Source of the DNA: Sphingomonas_O antarctica
GTDB taxonomy: Bacteria > Pseudomonadota > Alphaproteobacteria > Sphingomonadales > Sphingomonadaceae
NCBI RefSeq assembly: GCF_965137005.1
Contig: NZ_CBCRXM010000019.1
Location: 1 to 32,399, forward strand
Reading direction: 5' to 3'
DNA length: 32,399 nucleotides
Shown here: positions 14,954 to 23,981 of the stretch, piece by piece
Numbering within the stretch: position 1 is the first letter of the stretch
Layout of the letters: each line of letters opens with the position of its first letter
The notes under the pieces: model-generated
What the model saw: the letters and a program-made list of their open reading frames with translations, nothing else
The model's database searches: none
Told to the model about the DNA's origin: nothing
Made by a program: the position numbers and the translations under genes

Positions 14954-15001
14954 GCACGGTGATTGGCGGTTAGCCGCCATCGCGGAAGTTTTTGCTGGGT
15001 T

Positions 15002-15952
15002 TCAAACATTGGTGCTTTTGCCTGTACGATAATCGTTTGGTGAGCAGCCGAAGCGTTCACGGAAGCGGCGGTTGAAGTTGGACACATCGCGAATCCCGCA
15101 TTGCCAGGCGATACCTTCGATCTTGCCGCTTGTGATCCGCAGCACTTCGGCGGCGCGATCGAGCCGGGCGGCGCGCAGGATTTCTCCGAAATCCGCGTCC
15201 ATCGCCTCGAATATCGCATAGCCGGTACGTCGCGATACGCCGACAACCAGCGCGACATCGGTCATCGTCAAACCCGGCCGCGCGGACAGCTTCTGGATCG
15301 TCTCACACATCAGGCGATAGCGCGCGATCTGTCGCGAGGGGGCATCGCTCGCCAGTGGATCGCTGCGGATGACCACGCCGCGCAGCAATTCACCGACGTG
15401 ACGCATCGCGATCGGCGGTGGCGTCACGCCGCTGTCGATGATCGACCAGGTAAGCCGCAAATAGCCGAGCAGCAATTGGCCATGCTCATCGCCAAGATTG
15501 ATTGCGCGTCCGCACAGAGCATCGAGATTGCGCACCGACCGCAAAGCCTCGCGCGGCACGCGGATCAGTTCAAACTGCCCTTCACGCCAAATCGAGCGGA
15601 CCCGCCGTCCATGCGCAGCAAGGACGCCCCAGCCAGCCGGCAGGCGGGCGCGGAAGTCGTTCTGTTCAAACTCCACGGATCGTCCGGCGGTGGCGACGAA
15701 CAATGTAAAGTCGTGATCGCCGTCCTTTAGCGTACGGTAGGTGCGTTCGACCGATGCGCCGTCGATCAGACCACGCGCAATTACTGCGCCATCGCCGAAA
15801 TCGGCGGACCGCCAGTTCAGCATGACCGACGGGTTAGCCGCATCGATAAAACTTGGCTCTGCTGTGGTCAGCTTGCGACCGACATCATCGGCAAACAGCT
15901 GTGTCCGCAGCTCGGGCGCGACCATATCGGTCGAAAAACTGTGCAGTAGCAT
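15002..15952 (-). CDS. AraC-family transcriptional regulator
   Basis: The 316-residue regulator has an N-terminal AraC_binding_2-like sensor region and two C-terminal helix-turn-helix motifs: LTMTDVALVVGVSRRTGYAI and IEGIAWQCGIRDVSNFNRRF followed by FGCSPNDYR. The ATG at 15952 was chosen because GGGGG lies four bases upstream and the length is then typical. The frame stays open to 16102, but that would overlap the adhesin leader. It is divergent from the YadA-type adhesin with about 130 bases between, so it is the obvious candidate regulator of that gene. The inducer is unknown. Confidence 0.85.
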   Translation of the reverse strand: MLLHSFSTDMVAPELRTQLFADDVGRKLTTAEPSFIDAANPSVMLNWRSADFGDGAVIARGLIDGASVERTYRTLKDGDHDFTLFVATAGRSVEFEQNDFRARLPAGWGVLAAHGRRVRSIWREGQFELIRVPREALRSVRNLDALCGRAINLGDEHGQLLLGYLRLTWSIIDSGVTPPPIAMRHVGELLRGVVIRSDPLASDAPSRQIARYRLMCETIQKLSARPGLTMTDVALVVGVSRRTGYAIFEAMDADFGEILRAARLDRAAEVLRITSGKIEGIAWQCGIRDVSNFNRRFRERFGCSPNDYRTGKSTNV

Positions 15953-16084
15953 CGAGCCCCCGGAGAATCGCACATCAAGCACGTCGTTTTGCACGCTCAG
16001 CACTGTTGGGAACAGTGTTGCGGCGCAAAAAGCCGCGCCTGCTGAGACAATTAGCGTGCCGCGATGGCACAGAGGAGGTCCGTG

Positions 16085-19000
16085 ATGCGTAAGTCGTTCC
16101 ACAACGTGCTGATGTGCGGTGTCGCCGCGATGGCGATAGGATTGTCATCGGGTGCAATGGCGGATGCCGATACTTGTGGCGATGCAAGCGGCGTGCTGAT
16201 TTGCGCTGGAGGTTATATCCCCGACGGAGAAACCATCACCGCGCTCACCCTCTTGGGCTTTGGTAGCTCCGCAAATGGTAACGGCGGAACTTCCGTTGGC
16301 TATCGTACATCAACTTTTCATTTTTCGACCGCGCTAGGCACAAATGCCCGGGCGCAAGGCGATTTCGCGGTGGCGATCGGGGGCGCGCCTGACGATCATA
16401 ACAGTACATTGATGGGTAACGAGCCGACTTTGGCGCAGGGTGATTTCGCGATTTCGATCGGTAATGGCGCACAGACGTTTTCGACGGGAGCGATCGTTCT
16501 CGGCGTCAATGCGACAGCGGGCAGCGCAGGTGGCATCGCTGTCGGTCAAAACGCTGCATCAAACGGGGTGAATACGTCCGCCTTTGGCATGGGTGCCCAT
16601 GCACTGACGGGGGGCTCAACGGCAGTCGGCAGCTCCGCCAACGCCGCCGGAAGTTCGACCACTGCGCTCGGCTATTTTGCCGTGGCAACGGGAGATTCGA
16701 CGATCGCTCTTGGCGTGGGCGCAAATTCTTCCGGAACAGCTGGGATCGCCATCGGCAATTCAGCAATTTCAGCTTTGCGCTCGACGGTCGTCGGGACGTC
16801 CGCGAGCGCGCAAGCAGGAGATACGACCGTAATCGGGAATGCCGCCACAGCGACTGCTGCGATGGCTATCGCGATTGGCGGCGATGGCCCAGATGCCGAC
16901 GCGGTCGGCGCGCGGGCAACCGCTGCAGAGGCCGTAGCGATTGGCAACGATGCGCTTGCTTCGGGCAACAACCGATCAACAGCGCTCGGCGCGCGGGCAA
17001 TTGCATCTGGAAGTTACTCAACGGCTTTGGGCGGCGGCGCGACGGCAGCTTTTGCGGACTCGACGGCGCTTGGCAACAATGCGCGGGCCAGCGTCGGCGC
17101 GGAATCGACGGCAGTCGGCACTGACGCGTTTGCGCAGGCGATCCAGACAACGGCTATCGGCAGCGAAGCCCAAGCCAATTTCGCGAACGCGATTGGGCTG
17201 GGATATCGCGCATTAGGTGGAGGCCAAGGCAGCATCGCCATCGGCACTGAAGCAACGACAGCACCCGCCAGCGGTATTTCGAATGGCAATATCGCCATTG
17301 GCGCTTCGTCCGGCGCAGTAGGGGGAGGATCCGGTGGAACCGCAACCACAGCGACGGGTGGCGCAGCAATTGCCATCGGCGTTGCCGCTCAGGCCACAGG
17401 CTCGACGAGCCTGGCTTTCGGGTCCAGCGCTGTTGCAGCGGGGTTAGGCGGCGTTGCCTTTGGCGCTCAGTCCGTCGCGAGCGGTGCCGGGGGCATCGCG
17501 ATCGGAACGGATGGAACCGATGCTGGAAACAATATTGATACAAACGGCGCTGTTGCAGGTGGCGCGCAGTCCGTTGCGATCGGCGTCGATGCGCGCAGCA
17601 CTGGCACATACGGCGTAAGCTTGGGCAATTTTTCAAATGCGGCGGGCGTTGGAGCTGTAAGTGCTGGTGGATTCTCGGCAGCGACCGGCAATATCAGCAC
17701 TGCGATAGGGCAAAATGCAATTGCGAGCAGCACAGACGCTCTGGCCCTAGGGGGCTACGCCACGGCTTCAGGCGCTCAGTCAATCGCTGTCGGTCGATCG
17801 TCATCTGCCGCGGGCGCGGGTGGTATCGCCATCGGTGGCGACGGTGCGGATGCAGATTCCAGCGGCGCGATCGTGACCAACGGCGGCATCGCGATCGGCG
17901 CGGATTCCTCCTCTACGGGTTTCTTGACCGCTGCATTTGGTCAACAAGCGAACGCGTCGGGCACTGCAAGTACCGCAATTGGATTTGGCGCTACTTCGAC
18001 GAACCAGGGCGTTGCAGTCGGCGGCTCAGCGTCTGCGACAGGCCTTTATGGCGCGGCTGTGGGTCGTTTTGCCAATGCTACGGGAGATCAGGCATCGGCG
18101 ATTGGCTACAGTGCACAGGCGACAGGCCTCCGCAGTATTGCTGTCGGTGGTGATGGCGCGGATCAAGACCTGAATGGAGCAAGCGCCAATGCTGCCGATG
18201 CCATCGCAATTGGCACCGACGCGCTTGCTTCGAACGCCAATGCCGTCGCCATCGGCACGACCAATGTTGCCACCGGCGGGATCGGTGCGACGGCGATCGG
18301 CAACCGATCAACCGCGAATGGTCAAGGTGCGGTGGCGATTGGTGATGCAGATAACGCGATCGGCTTTGGCGCGGTGGCGATGGGGTTTTCGAGCAATGCG
18401 ACGGCATCGAACGCGCTGGCCTTGGGCAGTTCGTCGACCGCATCGGGTTCGGCATCGGTCGCGCTGGGCAATGGTGCGGTGGCCAATGGCATTGGCAATC
18501 TCGGGCTTGGCTCATCGGCACAAGCAACGGGGACGGTCTCGACCTCGATTGGCTATCTCAGCCAGGCGACGGGGGCATTCGCAACGTCGATCGGTGCCGC
18601 CGCCGTCGCGACCAACGCGCAGACGACTGCTATTGGCGGGAAGAGCACGGCATCGGGCATTAGCACCTCGGCGATCGGTTATATGGCTACGGCCAGCTTT
18701 GCGGGCTCGACTGCGCTGGGTGCTAATGCCGCGACAACCAAGGCCAATCAAGTCAAGCTTGGTGGAGCGGGCACATCAGTCGCTATCGGCGACATCGCGG
18801 CATCCGATGCAGCGCAGACCGGGACCGAATTTTACGTCACGGTCGATGCCAACGGCACTCTGGGCAAGGGCGGACAGTCCGGGGCTTCACTCGTCGCGAT
18901 GCAGACGAATGCCGCGGTTGAGAGCCTGCAGGTCAGCCAGGCCGCGATCGACGATACCGTTGCCGCACAGGGGCGGCAGATTACCGCGCTCAGCACAGGG

Positions 19001-19234
19001 CTGCATCAGGCAAACGCAGGCATTGCCGCTGCTATGGCGATGGGTGGGATGATGGCCGTGCCCGACAGCAACATCTCGATCAACTTCAACCTCGCCACCT
19101 ATCGCGGTGAACAAGGGTTCTCGGGTGGTTTCGTCGGGCGATTATCGCCCAAAGTCTACATTAACGCGGGCGTTGCCGGATCGACACGCAAGGGCTCAAC
19201 AGGTGGACGTGTCGGTATCGCCTTCGGCTTGTAA
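16085..19234 (+). CDS. YadA-type trimeric autotransporter adhesin, very long head and short stalk
   Basis: Trimeric autotransporters display an adhesive trimer on the outer membrane. The 1049-residue protein starts with a signal peptide (MRKSFHNVLMCGVAAMAIGL, cleavage near AMAD). Nearly 900 residues of the left-handed beta-roll head repeat follow, with SxAIGxxAxAxG units of about 14 residues (for example TALGYFAVATGDSTIALG). A short coiled-coil stretch (about 960-1000, VESLQVSQAAIDDTVAAQGR) precedes the C-terminal YadA anchor ending GGRVGIAFGL. AGAGGAGG sits six bases before the ATG at 16085. Longer segments with G-DG-DA (GGDGADADSSGA and others) interrupt the repeats several times and may bind calcium. 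A strong hairpin follows the stop. The frame is intact. Confidence 0.92.
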   Translation: MRKSFHNVLMCGVAAMAIGLSSGAMADADTCGDASGVLICAGGYIPDGETITALTLLGFGSSANGNGGTSVGYRTSTFHFSTALGTNARAQGDFAVAIGGAPDDHNSTLMGNEPTLAQGDFAISIGNGAQTFSTGAIVLGVNATAGSAGGIAVGQNAASNGVNTSAFGMGAHALTGGSTAVGSSANAAGSSTTALGYFAVATGDSTIALGVGANSSGTAGIAIGNSAISALRSTVVGTSASAQAGDTTVIGNAATATAAMAIAIGGDGPDADAVGARATAAEAVAIGNDALASGNNRSTALGARAIASGSYSTALGGGATAAFADSTALGNNARASVGAESTAVGTDAFAQAIQTTAIGSEAQANFANAIGLGYRALGGGQGSIAIGTEATTAPASGISNGNIAIGASSGAVGGGSGGTATTATGGAAIAIGVAAQATGSTSLAFGSSAVAAGLGGVAFGAQSVASGAGGIAIGTDGTDAGNNIDTNGAVAGGAQSVAIGVDARSTGTYGVSLGNFSNAAGVGAVSAGGFSAATGNISTAIGQNAIASSTDALALGGYATASGAQSIAVGRSSSAAGAGGIAIGGDGADADSSGAIVTNGGIAIGADSSSTGFLTAAFGQQANASGTASTAIGFGATSTNQGVAVGGSASATGLYGAAVGRFANATGDQASAIGYSAQATGLRSIAVGGDGADQDLNGASANAADAIAIGTDALASNANAVAIGTTNVATGGIGATAIGNRSTANGQGAVAIGDADNAIGFGAVAMGFSSNATASNALALGSSSTASGSASVALGNGAVANGIGNLGLGSSAQATGTVSTSIGYLSQATGAFATSIGAAAVATNAQTTAIGGKSTASGISTSAIGYMATASFAGSTALGANAATTKANQVKLGGAGTSVAIGDIAASDAAQTGTEFYVTVDANGTLGKGGQSGASLVAMQTNAAVESLQVSQAAIDDTVAAQGRQITALSTGLHQANAGIAAAMAMGGMMAVPDSNISINFNLATYRGEQGFSGGFVGRLSPKVYINAGVAGSTRKGSTGGRVGIAFGL

Positions 19235-19243
19235 CGATAGAGC

Positions 19244-19270
19244 GCCCCGCTGGAGCTTCTCCAGCGGGGC
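19244..19270 (+). terminator. Hairpin after the adhesin gene
   Basis: Perfect 12-bp stem GCCCCGCTGGAG/CTCCAGCGGGGC with a CTT loop, nine bases after the adhesin stop. There is no T run, so termination may be weak or the structure may protect the mRNA. Confidence 0.7.
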
Positions 19271-19355
19271 GTGTTGCAACGCTATCGCTTTCCTCCAGTT
19301 GCCCAACAACCACCCTTGGGGCGAAGGCTGGGACGCGGGCGATGGCGACGCACCT

Positions 19356-19545
19356 ATGCTCACCGAGCGCCAGCGCCAGGTGCTTGCTTTGCTGTGCGAA
19401 GGACATGGCAACAGGGAAATTCGTCGCCGCCTTTGCATCGCCGAACGTACCGTGCGCGCACACGACCGAATTGTTCGGCGCTCTCGGCGCGCACAGCCGG
19501 GTGCAGGCGGTGCTCCGCGCCCGCGCCTTGGGACTGTGCGACTGA
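19356..19545 (+). pseudogene. LuxR-type helix-turn-helix remnant, frameshifted
   Basis: MLTERQRQVLALLCEGHGNR, followed by EIRRRLCIAERTVRAH, is the first half of a LuxR/GerE DNA-binding domain. The second half, TELFGALGAHSRVQAVLRAR then ALGLCD and a stop, continues in another frame after about 19460. Upstream in frame only LPNNHPWGEGWDAGDGDAP is left and no receiver domain is present. It is the broken C-terminus of a response regulator or LuxR protein. Confidence 0.7.
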
Positions 19546-19857
19546 CAGGGCGTCTTAGACTTGCGCTAACCACCAAAAGTGCTCGTTCGCTGGCCGATGA
19601 CCGCTTTTGGGAATAGCAAAAATCGTGCCGAACGGCCGACATTGGGCGCAAGGCAGACCAAAGCAGCGTCAACGGCCAATTGGCCGGCCAATGTGTCCCT
19701 TAAGAACGGCTGGGCACTATGCGTACTCCAACCCCGCCCGCCTGCAACGAACTGAGCAACCGCTAATCCTGCTTCAAGTGCCGTGAACAAAGCGATTTCT
19801 GGAACGGACAACCGTACCATTCGTAATTGAAGGGCGATTGTCAGCACGGAGATTGTT
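19546..19857. other. Intergenic stretch with one repeat, no gene seen
   Basis: About 310 bases between the LuxR remnant and the DUF4142 gene hold the paired-arm repeat at 19596-19670 and the promoter of the DUF4142 gene. A minus-strand open frame (19566-19847) covers most of it, but it has no recognisable domain, reads through the repeat, and is not supported. Confidence 0.4.
19596..19670. repeat. Paired-arm palindromic repeat
   Basis: GATGACCGCTTTTGGG and GACCAAAGCAGCGTC face each other about 45 bases apart, matching the arm motif of the repeat at 14859-14953. Inside, CGGCCGACATTGGGCG is similar to that copy's inner arm. Confidence 0.45.
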
Positions 19858-20334
19858 ATGAAAAGCTATATGTTAATCGGTATTCTCGCAGCGCTACCGG
19901 CTGCTGCGTTGGCACAGGCGGTGCCTTCTTCGACCTACCTTATGAAAGCTGGTGCCAGCGATCTCTTTGAGCGCCAGTCTGGCATGGTGATGGCGAATTC
20001 ACGCAACCCAAAGATCAAGTCTTTCGCTGACATGATGGTGCGTGACCACGCACAAAGCACGGCCGAGGTTAAAACCGCGGCCCGCGCTTCGCATTTAGCG
20101 GTTAAGCCTCCGCGCCTGAACGCGATGCAAGCTCGCAATCTCGTCGCGCTGCGGAATGCACGGGGTGAAGCGCGCGACCACCTGTACGTTCAACAACAGC
20201 AGGCGGCACATCAAGACGCGCTGAAGCTTCAGCAGGGATATGCGCAGGCCGGACGGGCGGCACCGCTCCGCCGGGTGGCGGGCAAAATTGTACCGGTCGT
20301 GCAGCATCATATCGAGATGCTGTCGGCAATGTAG
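19858..20334 (+). CDS. DUF4142 exported protein (ferritin-like four-helix fold)
   Basis: The 158-residue protein has a signal peptide (MKSYMLIGILAALPAAALAQ). The mature part matches DUF4142: YLMKAGASDLFERQSGMVM, then NPKIKSFADMMVRDHAQSTA, then helices rich in His and Gln (YVQQQQAAHQDALKLQQGYA). Family members are periplasmic, often stress-linked in Alphaproteobacteria, with no proven activity. The conserved F..MMVRDH.....E core is intact. GGAG precedes the ATG. A strong hairpin separates it from the convergent gene at 20380. Confidence 0.87.
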   Translation: MKSYMLIGILAALPAAALAQAVPSSTYLMKAGASDLFERQSGMVMANSRNPKIKSFADMMVRDHAQSTAEVKTAARASHLAVKPPRLNAMQARNLVALRNARGEARDHLYVQQQQAAHQDALKLQQGYAQAGRAAPLRRVAGKIVPVVQHHIEMLSAM

Positions 20335-20336
20335 CC

Positions 20337-20371
20337 GTGGTGGGCGTGGTGTTCCGCCCCACGCCCACCAC
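20337..20371. terminator. Bidirectional hairpin between convergent genes
   Basis: Perfect 13-bp stem (20337-20349 with 20359-20371, GTGGTGGGCGTGG/CCACGCCCACCAC) with a nine-base loop, three bases after the DUF4142 stop and nine before the stop of the convergent gene. There is no T run on either side. Confidence 0.72.
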
Positions 20372-20379
20372 CTCATGTG

Positions 20380-20673
20380 TCAGTTTGTGTTGTTCCGCCG
20401 GCGTGTGTCCCAGCCTTTTCGCGCTGCTGCGCTGCGCGCCTCGGGCGAACCCTTCTTATGTGCTCGACCGCCTGGCTTGGACGCCTTGTGCTCCACACGT
20501 TGGCCGCGCCCGGAACCTGATTTTTTTCCGCCGCCGGAATCCTTGTTGACAGTTGCCCAGGCCCGGCTCTCGGCCTGCTCCTTGGATACGCCCCGTGCCT
20601 CATACCCTTCTTCGATATGCTCAGCTTGGCGCTTTTGCTTGTGGGTGTATGCGGACTTGTCTCCACGGGGCAT
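20380..20673 (-). CDS. Small basic protein of the type annotated as plasmid stabilisation protein
   Basis: The 97-residue protein begins MPRGDKSAYTHKQKRQAEHI and continues GYEARGVSKEQAESRAWATV with a NKDSGGGKKSGSG linker and a KGW tail (AAARKGWDTRRRN). This matches small proteins widely labelled plasmid stabilisation protein in Alphaproteobacteria, but that function is not well supported. The fold is a short helix pair with a basic disordered tail, compatible with nucleic-acid binding. The ATG at 20673 was chosen for AGAGGAGG immediately upstream. The open frame extends to 20922 but has no start signal there. Confidence 0.82.
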   Translation of the reverse strand: MPRGDKSAYTHKQKRQAEHIEEGYEARGVSKEQAESRAWATVNKDSGGGKKSGSGRGQRVEHKASKPGGRAHKKGSPEARSAAARKGWDTRRRNNTN

Positions 20674-20928
20674 CGCAACCTCCTCTGTGTAATTTTGCAA
20701 AAACGATTTAATGGAGAAGCGGTTCAACGATTGGCAGTGGTCCAAGGAGGGGGGACAATCAGTTAGGTAGCGCGGATGTCGCGCTCTTTGGACGTGCTCC
20801 GCAACAAAACTTGTTGGGCGATCCCGCAGAGCCTCTCTGGCCCTCATCGGGCGGCTGAACGACAGCTCTTGCAATTTGCAAGTCGCCCATTGAACGACCT
20901 GTATTGGGCGCGTAGCTGCCAACGACGC

Positions 20929-21603
20929 CTATTTAGATGGCGGCCAATTCAACCCCAGTTGATCGAACAAAAAGGCTCCGACGTCCGCTTCCAGCGCGAT
21001 ATTTTCGTCAAGCGAGCTGCCTTGGCCGTGGCCCGACTTGGCGGAGGTGCGCAGATAAACCGGCGCATTGCTGCCCGATGCAACCAGCGCGGCTGTGAAC
21101 TTGCGCGAATGTAACGGATTGACGCGTCCGTCATTGTCGCCGGTTGACATGAAAACCGCCGGATATTGTACGCCGCTGCGGACGTGATGCAGCGGCGAAT
21201 AGGCGTAAAGCGCGCGGAATTGGGCCGAGTCCTTGACCGTACCGAACTCGGTCACGTTGAAAGATCCGTTAGGATCGAGCTCGACACGCAGCATGTCGTA
21301 AATGCCGACCTGGCTGACCACCGCCTTGGCGATGTTTGGATGCTGGGTCAGCGTTGCGCCCATCAGCAATCCGCCGTTCGATCCGCCCATGATCGCCAGC
21401 TTCTCCGTCGATGTGAGGCGGTTGGTCTTGAGCCATAACGCCGCCGCCGCGAAATCGTCGAACACGTTCTGTTTCTTGGTCAGCATTCCCTGCTGGTGCC
21501 ACCGCTCGCCATATTCGCCGCCGCCGCGGATGTTGGCGATCGCATAGGCCCCGCCGGCATTGTCAGAGGGATGTGGCAGCCGCGGCGGGGTGCTGATAGC
21601 AGG
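20929..21603 (-). pseudogene. Prolyl oligopeptidase (S9) catalytic domain, N-terminus lost to IS6
   Basis: About 225 residues of the alpha/beta-hydrolase domain of an S9A prolyl oligopeptidase remain. GGAYAIANIRGGGEYGERWH is the family motif, the nucleophile Ser lies in IMGGSNGGLLMGA, the Asp in STGDNDGRVNPLHS, and the His in SAKSGHGQGSSLDE. All three triad residues are intact, but the beta-propeller and the first strands of the hydrolase domain (normally another 400 or more residues) are absent. The sequence turns into IS6 just upstream of about 21603. Without a propeller, a start or a signal peptide it should not be functional. Confidence 0.85.
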
Positions 21604-21608
21604 CTGGG

Positions 21609-22331
21609 ATGAGCCGCAAATCGAGAGCGAAGCCCGCCAGTCCATTTCGGTATTTCCACTCGGCACCCGAGCTGATCCGGGAAGTGGTTATGCTGTACAT
21701 TCGGTTTCCCCTATCGTTGCGGAACGTTGAGGACCTACTCTTCGAGCGCGGTTACGACCTTTGCCACGAGACGGTACGCCTGTGGTGGAATCGCTTTGGC
21801 CCGATGTTCGCAGGCGAGATTCGGCGGAAGCGGGTGAGCGCAATGCGCGGCTTTCGCCACTGGAAATGGCATCTTGACGAGATGTACGTGAAGCTGAACG
21901 GCGAGATGGTTTACCTGTGGCGCGCCGTCGATCACGAGGGGGAGATCCTCGAAAGCTACGTTACCAGGACGCGTGATAAATCAGCGGCCCTGGCCTTCAT
22001 GAAGAAGGCACTGAAGCGCCACGGTGCGCCTGCCGCCATCGTCACCGACGGGCTCAAATCCTACCGTGCGGCGATGACCGATCTAGGCAACGAGCAGAAG
22101 CAGGAGGTTGGTCGCCACGCCAACAATCGGGTCGAGAACAGCCACTTGCCATTCCGAAGGCGGGAGCGGGCAATGCTGCGGTTCCGACGAATGAAGACGC
22201 TACAGAAATTCGCCTCGGTCCACGCCAATGTCAGCAATCACTTCAATCTCGAACGCCACTTAGTCGACCGTCAAACCTTCAAGGAACGCCGCTCAGCCGC
22301 CCTGGCTGAGTGGCAGCAACTCGCCGCCTGA
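21609..22331 (+). CDS. IS6-family transposase
   Basis: The 240-residue DDE transposase has an N-terminal helix-turn-helix (PLSLRNVEDLLFERGYDLCH) and the IS6 catalytic core: D in KWHLDEMYVKL, D in AIVTDGLKSY and E in NNRVENSHLPFRRRER. Length is typical and no frameshift was seen. IS6 elements move by replicative, cointegrate-forming transposition and delete adjacent DNA, which fits the two truncated genes on either side. I could not find the expected short terminal inverted repeats, and the right flank passes quickly into IS110 leader, so the element's ends have probably been lost even though the gene is intact. Confidence 0.9.
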   Translation: MSRKSRAKPASPFRYFHSAPELIREVVMLYIRFPLSLRNVEDLLFERGYDLCHETVRLWWNRFGPMFAGEIRRKRVSAMRGFRHWKWHLDEMYVKLNGEMVYLWRAVDHEGEILESYVTRTRDKSAALAFMKKALKRHGAPAAIVTDGLKSYRAAMTDLGNEQKQEVGRHANNRVENSHLPFRRRERAMLRFRRMKTLQKFASVHANVSNHFNLERHLVDRQTFKERRSAALAEWQQLAA

Positions 22332-22394
22332 CCCGCTTTCATCAAAGACTGACCTCCATCTTGTGGAGACGGGTTCGCGTTAGACTGATGGTGT

Positions 22395-22483
22395 GGACGG
22401 CGCTCTGATTGGCAGTTGATTCGGGAGAACCCGCTGCGAAGCTGTGATCGTTGTCAAAGCGATCTCGCACAGGAGCACCGTCC
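22395..22483 (+). promoter_or_regulatory. Stem enclosing the ribosome-binding site of an IS110 remnant
   Basis: GGACGG-C-GCTC (22395-22405) pairs with GAGC-A-CCGTCC (22473-22483), ten of eleven pairs with a single C-A mismatch, and the ATG follows at once. AGGAG, the ribosome-binding site, lies in the 3' arm. This is the same layout as in the intact IS110 at 186-251, with different stem sequence except for GTGGACG. Confidence 0.5.
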
Positions 22484-22726
22484 ATGAGTAAGTTACCCAT
22501 CGATTTGTCGTCTGTCACCACGGTTGGCCTCGATCTGGCCAAGCATGTGTTCTTCATCCACGCCGTCGATGTGCAGGGCCGGGTAATCCTTGCAAAGGAA
22601 GTTCGGCGGCGTGATCTTTTATCGTTCTTCACGTCGCTACCGGCGTGTCTGGTCGGCGTGGAGGCTTGTAGCTCGGCGCACCACTGGGGCCGCGAACTCA
22701 CGGCATTGGGGCACGATGTCCGCAGG
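22484..22726 (+). pseudogene. IS110-family transposase remnant, about 80 residues
   Basis: Only the start of the DEDD domain is left: VTTVGLDLAKHVFFIHAVD, the segment VEACSSAHHWGRELTALGHD, then a switch at about 22722-22730 into the adjacent hydrolase gene. It is closest to the intact IS110 at 0.2 kb (shared GLDxAKHVF and AHHWxREL..LGHDVR) but clearly diverged from it. Confidence 0.85.
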
Positions 22727-22727
22727 G

Positions 22728-23796
22728 CCGACCCTACCGAATTGCCTGCTTCACCAGGGCTGGCATATCGGTGATCGAACGAGCCGCGCCCGGCACCTGA
22801 GGCAGTATCAAGCACACCGTCGAAGGCGCGCTTGCCATCGGAGCTGCGATTAAAGCCCCGATAAAGGAAATCGCGCAGGAATCGCCCGCTTTGCGAATAT
22901 CCATATCCAATGACCGTCCGCGCTGGGACGCGTCCCGCCAAGTCGTGGGTACGCAGATAAGACGCGACGTCGCGGACTGCGGCAAGGCCAAGGCCCGCGA
23001 CCTGTGGCTGATCACCACGATAAGTGATCGTCACCAACGCCGAGCCCTCCACCGGCGTGTTCAACAAGAAGGCGCATGGATCGACTTGTGATTTTCCGTC
23101 CTTGTCGCGGCTCGCAAAGTGCCACCTAGCGCGTGGCACTACGACGCCGGGATCGTCGAAGCGGTGATGGATACGGAGTACCGCGGTCGACTCAGATGCA
23201 TCCGCCGCGCAAGAACCCCCGACGCGCGCTGAGCCGCTGTCTCGCGGGCTACCCTCAACGCCCAAAAACTCAGCGGACCGTACAGTGCCATTCACCACTG
23301 CACGCGGTACGGTCAGCCCAAACGCCTTCTCGTCAAGATCGGACTGCCAGCCTGCCCACGCGAAGGTGTAGCCACGGTCAAACAGTGGCGCGTGCGCGAC
23401 GTCCTTTGCCGCATCAGGGTTTGTCAGTCGGAAGCCGCTCACTTGGAAGAGGATACGATTGCTCTGATCGGTCCCCCGATTGGCCACTTCGAACAGCGTT
23501 GTTCCATTCGCCCTCGTGGTGTCTTTGGGACGCAGGACGAGGAAAGGACCATGATATTCTACCTTCCCGCGAGCATTTCGCGGCGCGAGGCGGATGTCGG
23601 TGATATCCCTCGCATCAGGCGCGTTGGGGTCAATTTCGTACCAGACCGTTCCGGCGATGCTCTCATAGGCACCTGCCTGTGACACATACCCTGGCGCCCA
23701 GTCGTGCTGCGAGCGTATCTCGAGGCGGACGACTTCTGCGTCTGCTGCGATACTCCACAACAACGCCCCCGATGCGGCGATCCTCAGTTTGTTCAT
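22728..23796 (-). pseudogene. Alpha/beta-hydrolase domain protein (Abhydrolase_10 type), C-terminus lost
   Basis: From the ATG at 23796 the gene has a signal peptide (MNKLRIAASGALLWSIAADA), then about 330 residues with VTITYRGDQPQVAGLGLAAV and the nucleophile elbow GYGYSQSGRFLRDFLYRGFN. This matches large exported alpha/beta-hydrolase domain proteins common in sphingomonads. Sequence similarity stops after DHRYASPGEAGN, where the IS110 remnant starts. The remaining frame through IS110 (to 22342) is chance. The Asp and His of the triad are missing. Together with the truncated S9 gene downstream on the same strand, this points to a deletion joining two genes. Confidence 0.8.
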
Positions 23797-23878
23797 CACG
23801 CTTGTCGCAGCCCCATGTTCCACACGATTTAAGCAGAACCGCCCGGCCTGTGCCAAGCTTTACAGCTTGTGGGCTGAT

Positions 23879-23912
23879 AACGGCGGTAGCATTGCGCCCA
23901 ATAGCCGCCGTT
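23879..23912. repeat. Short palindrome related to the intergenic repeats
   Basis: AACGGCGG (23879-23886) and CCGCCGTT (23905-23912) are perfectly inverted, with ATTG and CAAT also roughly symmetric inside. It lies in the divergent region between the truncated hydrolase and the esterase gene, with CTCAAAAGCCG further downstream. Confidence 0.45.
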
Positions 23913-23981
23913 CGCGTTGCCGTTGCTCACACTCAAAAGCCGACGTAAAACGGGATCCGTGCGACTGGGGGAACAAGGGCC

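Noticed and set aside
22342..22727. Extension of the truncated hydrolase frame to 22342
   Set aside because: It reads antisense through the IS110 remnant; chance open frame.
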